The notes beneath the pieces were generated by a model. That model was not told the DNA's origin and did not search any database. It saw nothing but the letters and a program-made list of their open reading frames with translations. From assembly GCA_025602915.1 (NCBI GenBank), contig JAHLJZ010000094.1:29238-93237 (forward strand): 64,000 nt of DNA. Reading direction: 5' to 3'. Shown here one piece after another: positions 1-11,814 of this stretch. A program made the translations under genes and the position numbers. This DNA is from Paraphysoderma sedebokerense. Lineage: Eukaryota > Blastocladiomycota > Physodermatomycetes > Physodermatales > Physodermataceae. The stretch's first letter is position 1, and the number at the start of each line of letters is the position of its first letter.

Positions 1-107
1 TGATATAACCAACCCCTGCAATATCCAACTTTTCATAAACCAACTGACAATAATTTGGATCCTTGTACTATAGACAGAATGAAATAAATTCGTTTCTCGG
101 CGGACAT

Positions 108-203
108 CACCTGATTTGACGAACCGCGGAATTGCACAACGCGTTCTTTGAAATTCCCTGCTTTGAATTCCAGGATCGAGTCAAAGAGGTGAACTCCGCA
201 CAT
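108..203 (-). CDS. Possible first exon of a divergent gene running off the left edge
   Basis: On the minus strand an ATG at 203 opens about 30 codons (beginning MCGVHLFDSILEFK) that end at a GTGATG sequence which could be a splice donor. It lies only some 15 bases upstream of the LRRC43-like start, so it would be a divergently transcribed neighbour. I do not recognise the peptide and the rest of any such gene would lie mostly outside the window. This could equally be chance coding potential. Confidence 0.2.
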
Positions 204-217
204 CAAACATTGACAGG

Positions 218-2419
218 ATGAGTCCAAAATTCTATACAGCAACAGAGGCATTTTCTGGCATACTAAATGCTACAAGTGGATTGAAATTGCGGGATTGTGC
301 CAGAAAATCTACGACAAAATGCATAAACAGCGAAATCGAAGAAACCTCAGACGATGAAATTGATCTCTATGACCCTGGTACCTGCAATTCTTTCCAATTA
401 CTTTCCAATTATCTATAGATTATTGATTTTGTACATTCCATGATAGATACCACATGGAGTTCTGAATCAGTCGCTTTTAAGCAATTTTTGAAACGATTAA
501 ACTCTCAGCGTCAGAAGCCGTCACGACAACAAATCTACTCTTTCTTCACTTCGCTGCGTTTGAACGACAGAAAGATCAACCAAATTGATTCTGAATTCCT
601 TAATTTGAGTGATCTAATTGAGTTGTCTCTAACCGGAAATTATCTTGACTCTGTCCAATCTCTACCATCAAACATTGAGGTATTACATTTGAATGCAAAC
701 AGGTTAAATATAGTCATGTTATTCAAGAATCAATACTTTTGAAGCTTATGACTGAATCAATGTTGAATTGTGGTTCATAGATTGACATTGCTTCCTCATT
801 TGGGAGTTCTTAATCGTCTTGTTCATCTGGGTTTATCTCACAATTTCATTTCCTCTCCGATGAATGGTACAGCAAAAGTACAGATACCAGACTCGTTAAT
901 ATCTGTTGATCTATCTTACAATTCTATTTCGAACCTGTATGAATGGACTGAAACCTTGAAGGAAGCTAAAAATCTGCGTTTACTAACTTTGATGGTTGTG
1001 ATCACCTGTTTCGATTCAGTCTGAGAATGTAGGAAAGATCACTCAAACTTTGCCGGTTTTAGGGAAATCCGATCTCGTTGATGAGAAATTATCGGAATAA
1101 CGTAGTTAATCGTCTTCCACAGATTCGCATTCTTGATGATATCCCGATATGTGACAGGGACCAGGAACATAAGAACGAAATAACAGCGATTAGTTTAGTG
1201 TCGACTTCCCGGTGTCAAACTATGTTTTAAGCGACAATGACTAATGCCTTTGATTTACAGCACCGTCAGCAGACGTTCTGTTCAAAGTTGGGAAAGTCAG
1301 AAATCTCCCAATGCCGTCTCGAGCTGACGATCAGCGACATTCTCAGTCAGCAATGCCCGACGAGTGTGTTGAAGCCATTCAGTTTTAATGACAGCGAATT
1401 TGTCGTTTCGGTATACTGATGAAGTGTTCATTCTAGATGCTTTTTCGCGATAAGATTTTCATTTTTAGGCAACGGTGACTCAAATTCGATTATCTCCGAC
1501 GACAAGAAGTATTCTTCGGAAGTAGATTTTGAATTCGAGAAGATCGTTACGTTCGATATTTCAGAAAAATTGCGAGACTCCTTGCAAAGTATTTGTTCCT
1601 CATCGCTGAGTTTATATCTGGTAAAGCCAAGCCAAAATGCTGACACTAAGTTATTTCTTCCGTTAGAGGGAATACTCCTAACCATTGTTCGGAGAAAGTA
1701 TAACTACGTTTCGAAGCAATCCACTGACAGTAGTCCAGGCGTTCACAATATTGACATCGAACAAATCAACAAAGGGTCGGCGAAAATCAAGAATAACAAG
1801 AAACCGGGAAAGAAAAGTCATGCAGAAGGTTCAGGTTTTTTGGGAGATTTAACAGACATGCGCAGGCTTATGCTAAATGGAATTTGTATGACAGATATTG
1901 CTACCCATTACGATCGTAATCTGTGTGAAGAATCGAAAGTCGCAGAAACCGTCATCAATGTATCCAAATTCTTAGAAAGCGAGGTACCTAATAATCATTG
2001 TTTCTAACGAAGAACGAACAGCATGGGCATACCTCATACCTTTCGCGTAGCATGTTCTCAAACAAACTGTGAAATTGCCGGTCACTGTAACCGGCAATTC
2101 GAATTCGTTGCAAGTCCAATCAAAAATTTCATCCGAATCAACACTGGACTCCCGAGTTCCTAACTCTTCTGAAATTTCCGTGTCGCTTCTAATTGCATTG
2201 AATCCAGATGTAGGTTTTGGGGGCTTTGATCTGACGGATCTCGAGGCCGATGTGGCCGTTGGGAAAAATGGTGATAAGAGGTATTTAAATTCATTAAATC
2301 ACCTTGATGAGACTGCAGCTCATAGTGGCTTTCAGAGGTGGCAAAAGCAAGTAGATCTATTGAACTTTGATTTCCCACCACTTGAGTTTTTCCCGGTGTC
2401 GCTACGACTCTTATTTTGA
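218..2419 (+). CDS. LRRC43: LRRC43-like leucine-rich repeat protein (cilium/flagellum-associated family)
   Basis: Spliced gene beginning at ATG 218. Exon 1 is acidic near its end (ETSDDEIDLYDPG). Introns of about 60-75 bases start near 379, 708 and 993 and join in frame. The joined exons give at least three leucine-rich repeats (IELSLTGNYL, VLHLNANR, HLGLSHNFIS, SVDLSYNSIS) and then an LRR-capping segment after 1060 with the pattern GNPISLMRNYR...LPQIRILDD. This order, including the lead-in FFTSLRLNDRKI, matches what I know of LRRC43, a protein of ciliated organisms. The stretch from about 1205 to 1470 is hard to model: two frames look coding and a frame change is needed. From about 1480 the frame is clear again, with an acidic linker and a Lys-rich segment. 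An intron near 1984-2050 leads to a last exon ending at 2419. The family is clear; the exact exon structure of the middle is not. Confidence 0.6.
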
Positions 2420-2599
2420 TGTTTGGTTCGAAATCTGAACTCATCTGCATCACCGAGAATAGTTTTGTGCCGTGATGATTCATTCCTTTTCCATCTCCGA
2501 CGTTGCCTGTCGAGTTCTCAATTTATTTTGCAAATAAATTATCCAATAAAATTATTGCTCCTTGTATTTTAGAACATATTAGCATTCATTCAATCCAAT

Positions 2600-4990
2600 C
2601 TACCCAGTCCACCACCACCAGGACGCAGATTCTGCCGATCCACCTGCACTCATCGCCTTTCTGAAGTCCTCCATTTGTTGCTGTGTTAACTGCAAGACAG
2701 TACCGAGAACAGGTATCAAAGACTAGACGAATAACCAGGTGAACCATAATTAGCTATTGTTTGATTTCATACGACATTGATGTATGAAGTTTGAAAGAAG
2801 CATATACCTCTCGACCTGTTGGTTCCGACGTAACAAATTTGAGGACTACGTTTTTTAGATATTCCAAGTTTGCAGAGTTGTTATTGTTCAACAAATTCTC
2901 TTTGGCTTCTGCCTTTTGAAGCTCTTCTTTTAATACCTACGTGAATATTCGAGATGATGTTAACCATAACAAGAGAAAGATTGGGTATATTCAAGAAAAA
3001 GAATGTAAATTGAAACCTTAACCAATTTTTTCAACCTGTCAATTTCACTTTCACTCTCATTTAGTAGCTCTTGAAGTTGTTCTATCTGAAATTGATATTC
3101 TTTTTCTTTGATTATAATGTTACTACTATTTATTCCCGTCGACCTGTCGCTATCGATCGAGAACTTTGGTAGAGAAATTGAACCAAGGAGACTGGATAAT
3201 GCATCATCCTCCGCTAACGTATGATCCCTGCTATCCGCTTTGTTCGTGTTGGAAATATCTATTCGTAAGTTATTAGAGGGTTTAGAATCTGCTTGCTTGC
3301 GAAGTTGTGAGATTTCTTGGTTCAAAGTCTAATCATTAGATTTCAAAGAGAAAAAAATTGACAAGTCAATAAAGGACAAAGTCAAAAAACGATATGATTC
3401 ATTGAAAATACCTTCAGCATTCGTTCTAACTCTTCACACTGATCTTCCTTTCCTTTGAGCATTTCTCTCAGCATTGATACCTCGCCACTGGAATTCGTAT
3501 TTTTCGATAACTCAACCAAATCATTATCCTTAATTTGCGATCTTAATTTTTGGATTTCATCTTGTAGTTGGGTTAATTCGCTATTGTGTGATTGCTTCAA
3601 CGAAGCGATTAGCTCTTCCAGTGTGGTGACTTTTTTAACGGACTCGGTATGAGATGAAGCTGATTCTTTCAGCTTTTCAGACGTTTCTGCGAACGACTTC
3701 TTGAGCGACGAAATTTCAGACTGCTGTCGCTCTATACGCTGAGAAGATTTAGACAGAGATAGTGTTAAATTGCTACAGAAAAGATGGTGGTAGCTCCTTT
3801 GTTAGTACGAGATCCATATTTTTTGGGGTGAATGATAAAGTTTTGGCACCTGATTTCGTTTCTTAAATTGGCCACCGTTCTCTCGTATTCTGATATTTGA
3901 GTAAGATATTCTGAAAAATCAGTATCTGATTTCGAAGGTTGCTGTTGTGAAGGCTGCTGTTGTTGGAGTAATGCATGGGCACGGAGTTTGTACTGCTGGA
4001 ACTCTGCCTTCACTTCCTCAGACGCAGATTTGTAATGATTAACTTGAGATGACTGGGGCCAGAATCAAGAATGTATATGGGGGAGGTTTCTCAGTTACTC
4101 CGGCCAGAGAGCCATGATCGATCAGTCTACACGTACCAATTCCTGAATCTCCTTCCTTAGAGAGATTTCACGATCTTGCTGTTCTAGAGATGATTTTTGT
4201 AAAGTTTCTGATTTAAAAAAAGGGTAATAAGATGGCGCAGAATGCTCCTTAATAACGGGTAGGGATGCTCAAAAAATTGGAAGTGAAATCCCTACTTTGA
4301 CTCTCTTCTCTACTCTTTCTTAGATTCTCCAACTCCAGTTTCTCTTTTTCCAAATCATTCTTATATTTCGTGATTACTGAATCTTTCTCAGTGACTGCCT
4401 CTTTCAACTCCTTTATTGTTTTATCTGCGTTGGCAAAATGTGTTTTCATTTTTTGGAGTTTAGTAGCAGTACTCGATCGCAAAGCCGCGAGCTCAGCTGG
4501 AACATTAAAATACAAGTCACAATTAAAATATATCAGATGCCGAATGTGAAAGACGGAAGGTATGAAGAGTGAGAATCTATCGAACCTTCGGTATTCGAAA
4601 GCTTTGTCTGTAATCCCTGAACCTCATTTGAACGGTTTGCCAACTGAAGCTTCAGATCTTTTGCCTAAAAATATAGGAAACAGGAGCATTATTGTTAATC
4701 GATTTAATTTAGTGCCTGAATTTATCGATTGATTTGGGGGTTCGTACCTCTTCCTGCAAAATGAAGTTTAACCGTTCCAATTCTTCGAGATTTGTCTTCA
4801 GCAACGGCAGAAAATATGAACACAACGGTTAGAGAGGTGATCAGGGATGCCGCACAAGTTCGTCGGAGTTCTACAAACGATAAACTTACCATTCCAGCGA
4901 CATCAGAAACATTGATGGGACCAAGTGAATGATAATTTGAAGAAGAACGGAATGTGCGAGGGGACGCGGAACGATGGAGGCCTCAGGACA
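2600..4990 (-). CDS. GRIP-domain golgin (coiled-coil trans-Golgi tether)
   Basis: A minus-strand gene of many small exons. Most encode charged heptad-rich coiled coil, for example ELAALRSSTATKLQKMK and the Leu/Glu-rich exons at 2960-3320 and 3400-3600. The C-terminal exons give YLKNVVLKFVTSE, then SLIPVLGTVLQLTQQQ, which is the GRIP domain that binds Arl1-GTP on trans-Golgi membranes (family knowledge). The splice between the two halves of GRIP, GAG|GTATAT at about 2808 on the plus strand, joins in phase 0. Translation ends at TAG 2600 after an unusual SASWWWWTG tail. The 5' end is unresolved: the most upstream exon I can support (RSASPRTFRSSSNYHS) has an in-frame stop just before it, so an unseen upstream exon must supply the start codon. 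A minus-strand ATG at about 5182 opening 26 codons is one possible source, but its phase does not match. Could be a GCC1/GCC2, golgin-97 or Imh1-type golgin. Confidence 0.75.
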
Positions 4991-5040
4991 AAGTACAATT
5001 CCGCCATTCCTTCAGCTTGCCACATAGAATTGTGTACTTA

Positions 5041-5383
5041 CGTTGATGTAAATTTGGTATTGCATATATGAATTTTATTTTGAGTTCATGGGCAATCATA
5101 CCTGCTCAGTGCCCTTACGTATTTATATTCTTCCCACATTTCTGCTACAAACCGATGGTAACCTTTGCGCAGGTTCATTCCCTATGATTGGCAATAAGGA
5201 TACGGATATAGCTTCCTATTAGTTCTCTCTCTCTCTTTGATGTCCTCAGTTACCATCATGAAATATGTCGGAAATGACCTGAAAATTTCTGCACATGTCC
5301 GCGTCCGGATGACTCGATGACTCCAGCAGACAATCACATTCTTGCTATTACCTTCTTCGCAACATCGAGAATTGCTATTAAAG
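5041..5383. other. Intergenic region between divergent genes
   Basis: About 340 bases between the golgin (-) and the thioesterase (+), presumably holding both promoters. It contains a short CT-rich run (TCTCTCTCTCTCTTT near 5223). An open minus-strand stretch at about 5182-5105 (MNLRKGYHRF...) ends at a GTATGA and could be a 5' exon of the golgin or an unrelated small gene. I see no TATA-like element I would defend. Confidence 0.4.
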
Positions 5384-7504
5384 ATGATGAGAACAATTTC
5401 TCTTCCGTCACTTCTTGGGAACCATCTTTTAAGGCCTGCTGTTGGGCGCTACCTTTCGAGGCCCGCACATTCGTCGAAAGTTGTCTGTCCGGGCACCCTT
5501 CGCAAGTTCTCCATATCAGTCGCAAGATCGGCAGATTCAAAGTCAGAAAACCACTCAGAGTTAAATGAGTTTGAAAATTGCAAGTATATATTTCTCAATT
5601 AAAAAGAATGATGTCGCAGCTATAAGGTTACACTATGTCTAGGTGATATTTGAATTGGGTATTAAACAAGACAATTTTTAACCATTAGACACTCCGTCAA
5701 CCTCGACTTCGACTTCTCAATCACCGCCTGACCAGAGCATTCCTTCAGTATTACCACATAATCCTCATGCTCCGCGACGATGGGTTCGCCGTTTTGCACA
5801 TCCAAAACAAACCAGCAATGTCAAGACATCGAGCCCGTATAAAGTAGTATTGCGACGAATGAAAGACAGTTTTACGGAGAAATACCTATTATTTAAAAGT
5901 GATGAAAACACCAGAGAAGAATACATCAATTTTTATGGTGGTCTCAGGTCCGTCTTCACAGTTTTTATCCCGAATCGCATTCACTCTATGTTCTATAATC
6001 GTCCCATTGCTCTCGCGCTCATACAAGGGGTTTCTTTTGGTATGGCTCAATAGATTGGCAAAAATATTAGAAGACTTGGATGATTTAGCAGGTATTATTG
6101 CGTACAAACATTGTGATGATGGAAGTGGCCAGAGTCCGATGGATTCTTCTTTGATGATCGTGACTGCGTCCGTCGATAGAATTCATTTGATTAAGCGACC
6201 AAGTCCGGACAGTGATATAAAATTAAGTGGTATGCATTGATTGATTGCTAGAACTGGATGCATGCGATTTAATATTTAAACTTTTCTTTAGGCCATGTCA
6301 CCTATGTTGGACACTCTTCGATGGAAATAACAATCAACATGGAAAACGTTACATCAATAGCACTAACCGAAAGCGACAATATTCCCCCATCAAATTTCAT
6401 TGATACAAAGATTTCGGATCCCATATTAACAGCCAAGTTTACCATGGTCGCTAGAGATCCCAAAACCAACAAAGCAGTTCAAGTAAATCCTTTATTACTG
6501 GAAAGTGACAACGAAAAAAAACTTTTCCAAGCCGGGGCAGGTAATATACCACTAACAGTTTCGCATATACATACATGCTGTCATTGCAATGTAACTGAAA
6601 AGTACTGTTCATAGATTTGAAAGCTCGCAAGAAGCTATTGGCTGAACAAAGCCTGCAAAAGTCACCCCCGACCTCCGACGAACGATTAATTATACACGAT
6701 TTGTGGCTTGAATCTAAGAAGTATCTAGACAACAGGGTGCAGCTGCCGAAGGGACTTGTTTGGACCAAGGACACGGGTTTGGAAAGTGTGGTGTTGACAC
6801 AGCCGCAGGACCGCAACATACATGTACGTGTCCCAATATATGACGCTGCCATTTTCGCTAAACTACAATAGTAACTGGGCATCAGAATTTCATTTTTGGT
6901 GGTTATCTAATGAAACTGGGGTTCGAATTGGCATACTCTACCGCATCCATTTTCTGTAAATCACGTCCACTATTTTTAGCCATGGATGATATTTGGTTTC
7001 GTAAACCGGTTCCAATCGGAAGCATTTTGAGTTTGAAGAGTTGCGTCGTGTATTCTAGTACCGAACGAGAACGGTCAAAACCTTTGGAAATCTCTAGAGA
7101 AGGAAAGAAAAAGAGAATCGGAGGCAAGAGTGTCCAGATTCGTGTACGTATGACTTTTATTTGGTTTTGCTATATCGTTGAGTAATTTAATCTACGTGCA
7201 AACGCTAATTTTTTGGTGTGAATAGGTCGTGGCAGATGTGATTGATCCTAATACTCATGATCGGGATACGACAAATATTTTTCATTTCACATTTACTTCA
7301 TCGCCCTGTCAGCTGCCTTCTTCAACCTCCACTGATTCTTCAAACGCAGAGCACTGGGTTCTGCCGCCGCGGATTATTCCCGAGACGTATGAAGAAAGCA
7401 TGTCGTACCTTGATGGGAAGAGGAAATGGGAAGTAGGATTGGCGATGGCTTTAGAAGCCCAAGCTAGCAGTGGCACTGGATGTAGTGTTTTGGAAGAATG
7501 GTAG
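5384..7504 (+). CDS. ACOT9: Acyl-CoA thioesterase, ACOT9-like, mitochondrial
   Basis: Hydrolyses acyl-CoA to free acid and CoA. ATG 5384 was chosen because it opens an Arg-rich, acid-free leader (MMRTISLPSLLGNHLLRPAV) typical of a mitochondrial presequence. After a first intron (donor at 5582) the exon ending at about 5948 reads RRMKDSFTEKYLLFKSDE...REEYINFYGGLR, and the next contains ILEDLDDLAGIIAYKH and SLMIVTASVDRI. This is the first hotdog domain of the ACOT9 family. It continues as GHVTYVGHSSMEI. A second hotdog half begins after 6880 with IFGGYLMKLGFELAYS and FLAMDDIWFRKPVPIGS. The tail ends SGTGCSVLEEW at 7504. At least six introns of about 50-110 bases join in frame. The double-hotdog order and leader match the family well. 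Confidence 0.85.
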
Positions 7505-7940
7505 TTGTTATTCTTGGCTAATCGCGCGGGGTATACTTTTTGTTGACACGGAGCGGAATGGATGCATGCATTCGGTCGAATTTAGAAGCACGGGATTGTA
7601 AGAGAGAAGATTATGAATATCATATATGCTTTATGCAACTTCTGAACTTGCATCGAACATAGAATTTAACTTTCTTTATATGTGATGTATGTTTATCGTA
7701 AACATCAGAGGCAATTGTTTCAAGCTACAAAGTCTTCCAAATCAAGGAGTCTAATCAATCATCGCACAGCCCTTCTGTTCTTTGGCTCCTTTCCATTCTC
7801 ATCTCCCAATCCGCAATTCTTTAGTTGTATTTCCTCCTCTGTGAACACACTCAAGAATTGTTCTCGGATAAGTCACACCACGAGAAGAAGCCAATATCAA
7901 CACCACTAGGTATTAACACGACCACAGCTATCAGTCCGCC
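7505..7940. other. Intergenic spacer
   Basis: About 435 bases between two plus-strand genes. It is AT-rich, with one unsupported plus-strand open frame (7682-7909) of Ser/His/Arg-rich composition that I read as chance. The stretch before ATG 7941 (CAGCTATCAGTCCGCC) has a favourable C at -3. Nothing else seen. Confidence 0.4.
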
Positions 7941-10900
7941 ATGGACACAAACGAGCTAAAACAAAGACGTCCAGCAACGAATGGATACCATACCGACGAA
8001 TCGAATCACATAAACGAAGAAACCCATCCTTTGATTGATGGCAACGCAAAAGAACTAGTTAAAGATGAACTGGATAGCGGGGAGGTGTGGGGCAAGAATA
8101 AAAGTGTAAAAGCAACTCAGGTGTGGATTACTTCCAGTTTTTCTTGTTCGTTGTTGCTATTCAAGCCAGATTATATGGCCGATGAAGTGGGTTCAGATTG
8201 AATTCATTGTCTTGGGAAGGAAAAAAATACAAATCTTTTCAGCTTTTGCATCATTTCGGTTAACGCTACATCTCATGTAACTTGTCATTCTTTGTCTGCT
8301 TTCATTCTCTATGCTTGCAACTTTAAATAGCCCAAGTCATCGTTTGCATTTATCGACAACAATTTTGATACAATTTTTCTATATGTCTTAACCTTCCTCT
8401 CGTTCTTTACGAGATATTACAACATCGGATGGAGCAATAAAGTCGTGTACGTTTCTTTATTTACATGAGCTCTCCTCTATCAAAGAAAAGACTGTCTAAC
8501 TTATTGCTACGATCGTTTTGATTAATAAGTTGGGATGAAGGTGTGTATTTTAATCAATTATGATATCGGGCTCTGAATGTACATTGACAATTGGTGCTGG
8601 TAATTCTTTGGCGGCGCCGCCATGATGGATATTAGCTCACTTTGGGTACGTTTATATGCCAACGCTATTCTATCTTGACAGCATAATTATCAAATCTTTG
8701 ACTGATCTTCCCAATGCAAATAGCAAATTCGGTTCTCACTATCTGAAGCGAGAGTTCTACTTCGATGTTCACCCCCCTCTCGGCAAGATCCTTGTCGGTG
8801 TTTCGGGAGCACTAGCTCGTTACAATGGCTCCTTTGAATTTAAGTCTGGCGAAGCTTATCCCGCGGATGTGAATTACAGTGTGATGAGACTATTTTGTGC
8901 CACTTGGGGCGCCTTGATGGTTCCGTTGGCTTACATGACCGCGAAAGAATTGCAATTCAGCAGATGGGCCAGAGTAGCTACCGGGCTGGCCGTTTTGTGT
9001 GGTAGGTTGCGAATGCGATTTTTACTTATTTTGGAGGGGATTAAAACTAATCAAATGAATGCTTATAATCCATTCTTGAACATCAGACAATGCATATCTC
9101 GTCATCAGTAGATTTATCTTGCTTGATTCGATGCTCTTATTTTTTACTGTCCTGGTTGTCTATTTTTGGACTCGATTTCACAATGAACGTCAATAGTTCG
9201 TATGAAACGATTGTTGTATGTTTTTTATTATTGGTTGTTATTGACCTCGGTACTCTATTTTCAATAGCCCGTTTACTTTTGAATGGTGGTATTGGCTCAC
9301 TTATTTAGGGATATCGCTTGGTTTGGTGTCGAGGTAAGTTTTAATGTTACCTCCTGCACGGAAACCACTGTTACTCATTGACCCTGTTTCTACAGTGTTA
9401 AGTGGGTCGGATTATTCGCTGTTGCGTTAGTCGGATTGTACACCATCGAAAACTTATGGGATTTATTTGGTGATTTATCAATTCCAAAGGTTCGGCCCAC
9501 CTTTGCAATAGCTAATTTTCTGCCCTAGTTAACTGTTTCTGTTCTTTCTGAAAATAGCGAGCATACGCACAGCATTGGATTGCTCGAATCATTTGTTTGA
9601 TTCTTGTCCCCATATCTGTCTACGTGTTTAGTTTCGCCCTTCATTTCACAATATTATCACGCAGTGGACCAGGAGACGCCCAAATGAGCAGTCTTTTCCA
9701 AGCAAATCTTGAAGGAACGAATCTTAAAAACAGTCCACTAGGTAATACATATTATCCGCAGTAATTTTGGATTCTAAGCCTAACCTATACTATATCGGTA
9801 GAGCTCGCATACGAATCCAAGTTCACACTGAAGAACAATGGATATGGTGGTGGATTACTCCATTCCCATGTACAAACTTACCCGCATGGATCAAAACAGC
9901 AGCAAGTAACCTGTTATCATCACAAAGATTCCAATAATGATTGGATTATCCGTAAACCGTGGGTTATAGTCAATGGGACCATCAATTATGAAGATTCTGC
10001 TGGAAATGATACTGAGAGTAAACCGGTCGAATTCGTAAAACACGGTGATGTGGTTAGACTTGTTCATGCTCAGACCGGCAGAAACTTGCATTCTCATCCA
10101 CTCGCAGCTCCGATCACGAAAACCATGAATGAAGTCAGTGGATACGGTAAATTAACCAGGAATTTTAATCTTAGCGATTCGTGATTCAGTTGGTCGCTGA
10201 TATATTTGAAAATTTACAGGTAACACCACGATCGGAGACGAGAATGACCACTGGCTTGTTGAAGTGATAGATGACATCGTTACCGGCAGCACTGATAGGA
10301 TCAAGACATTGACCACTCGAGTACGACTACGGCATAAACTTAGTGGCTGCCTTTTGAGATCTCATAATGTGATTTTGCCTCAGTGGGGATTTAAACAAGC
10401 TGAAGTTGCGTGTGACAAAAGAAATCGCGTAAATGATGTTTATAATATCTGGAACATTGAAAGTCACTGGAATGATAGACGTATGTATTTTGATATTCAT
10501 GACTTATTCGGCACTCCTTCATCTTAATTAATTATGTGACTGTCGTTCTTTCATAGTGCCTAAGGCTTCTCCGGGTGCTTTTAAGTCGAAATTCTGGCAC
10601 AATTTCATTCATCTAAACGTCGCTATGTGGACTTCCAACAATGCGCTTGTTCCTGATCCAGATAAAGAACCTGACGGTTTAACGTCATCCCCCTGGGACT
10701 GGCCGCTGATGCAAGCCGGTATCCGGATGTGCAGCTGGGGCGATAGTGATGTGAAATTTTACATGATTGGGAACCCTATAGTTTGGTGGCTTGGGACTGC
10801 AAGCTTGGCTGGTTTTGTATTGGTTTGGGCCGTTTACATGGCACGATGGCAACGAAAATATAAGAATTGGAATGCCGGTATGTATTGACTTTTATTTGCT

Positions 10901-11288
10901 GTCTTCGTCGTTCCCCTTGTGACCGCCTTCAATTTTTTCCTATTGCTTTTAATCAGCCGATTGGAACTATTTTACATTCACCGGCAAATATCTACTCCTC
11001 GGATGGGCTCTTCACTACATTCCATTCCATTTAATGGGTAGAGTTACCTACGTCCATCATTATTTCCCTGCTCTTTACTTCGCTATTCTTTCCACTGCGT
11101 TCTTACTTGATCACGTCACGAAATTTTTTTGCCGGGCCGTGGTATTAAAAGTGTTTGTATGGTCACTATATGTTGGATCGGTCGTTGCGGTGTTCGGATT
11201 CTTTGCACCCTTGTCGTTTGGATTTGACGTGCCTAACCGAGAACTACGAAATAGAAAATGGTTGTCGTCGTGGAATTTGGCGGATTAA
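7941..11288 (+). CDS. PMT2: Protein O-mannosyltransferase, PMT2-type
   Basis: An ER membrane enzyme that moves mannose from dolichyl-phosphate-mannose to Ser/Thr of secretory proteins. The start at 7941 gives a polar cytosolic N-terminus ([17 protein letters not shown]) as in PMTs. Spliced exons near 8530-8680 give SWDEG, AHFG and [20 protein letters not shown], which carry the catalytic Asp-Glu motif region and the [11 protein letters not shown] signature. [10 protein letters not shown] follows. The luminal MIR repeats run from about 9800 to 10500 ([37 protein letters not shown]), each with the Leu-His/Arg-Ser-His core. The C-terminal membrane half includes [15 protein letters not shown] near 11040. 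The loop [15 protein letters not shown] resembles the Pmt2 branch more than Pmt1 or Pmt4. At least ten short introns. Confidence 0.88.
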
Positions 11289-11814
11289 GAGCGAGAGTCC
11301 ATTATAAAGACGGAGCAAATCAATCTGGTTGTATTTTGAAGCATTGCTATGTACTTCTTCCTGACCTGAATGATGTCGCTTAGCGCCTTTCTCTTTAAGT
11401 TTAAATTGACATGGAATATCTGAAATGATGATAAATGTGCTTAGTATATGCACTGGCCACTGGGTGTGCTTTTTCATCATAGAGATCATGTACTGATCAT
11501 GTTAACTCAAATCGTAGATCGCCGATTGTTGGCTTTTGCACTTGAGAAGTTTGACTGAAATTTGAGATCATGGAAGGTCATACTCATGGTGACGTGTGAA
11601 ACGCGAGACATTTGTGACTTTTTATAAACCTCCTTAAATCTTAATGAATGCGCGACGCTTGATAGTTGATACTTGCTTGATTCGCTCCCGCACACGCTGT
11701 AGTGTGTACAGCATATAGATTATAAAGCTGAAAGCATTAAGACAAATCCTCTTTGTTTCGCTTAAAACAGGGTTCTGCATATTCAGAATTCGGGATACGG
11801 CAAATTGTTCGATA
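11289..11814. other. Intergenic spacer before the tandem receptor array
   Basis: About 525 bases between the PMT stop and copy A. No coding signal, repeat or RNA gene that I can support. It presumably holds the PMT 3' UTR and the copy A promoter. Confidence 0.4.
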
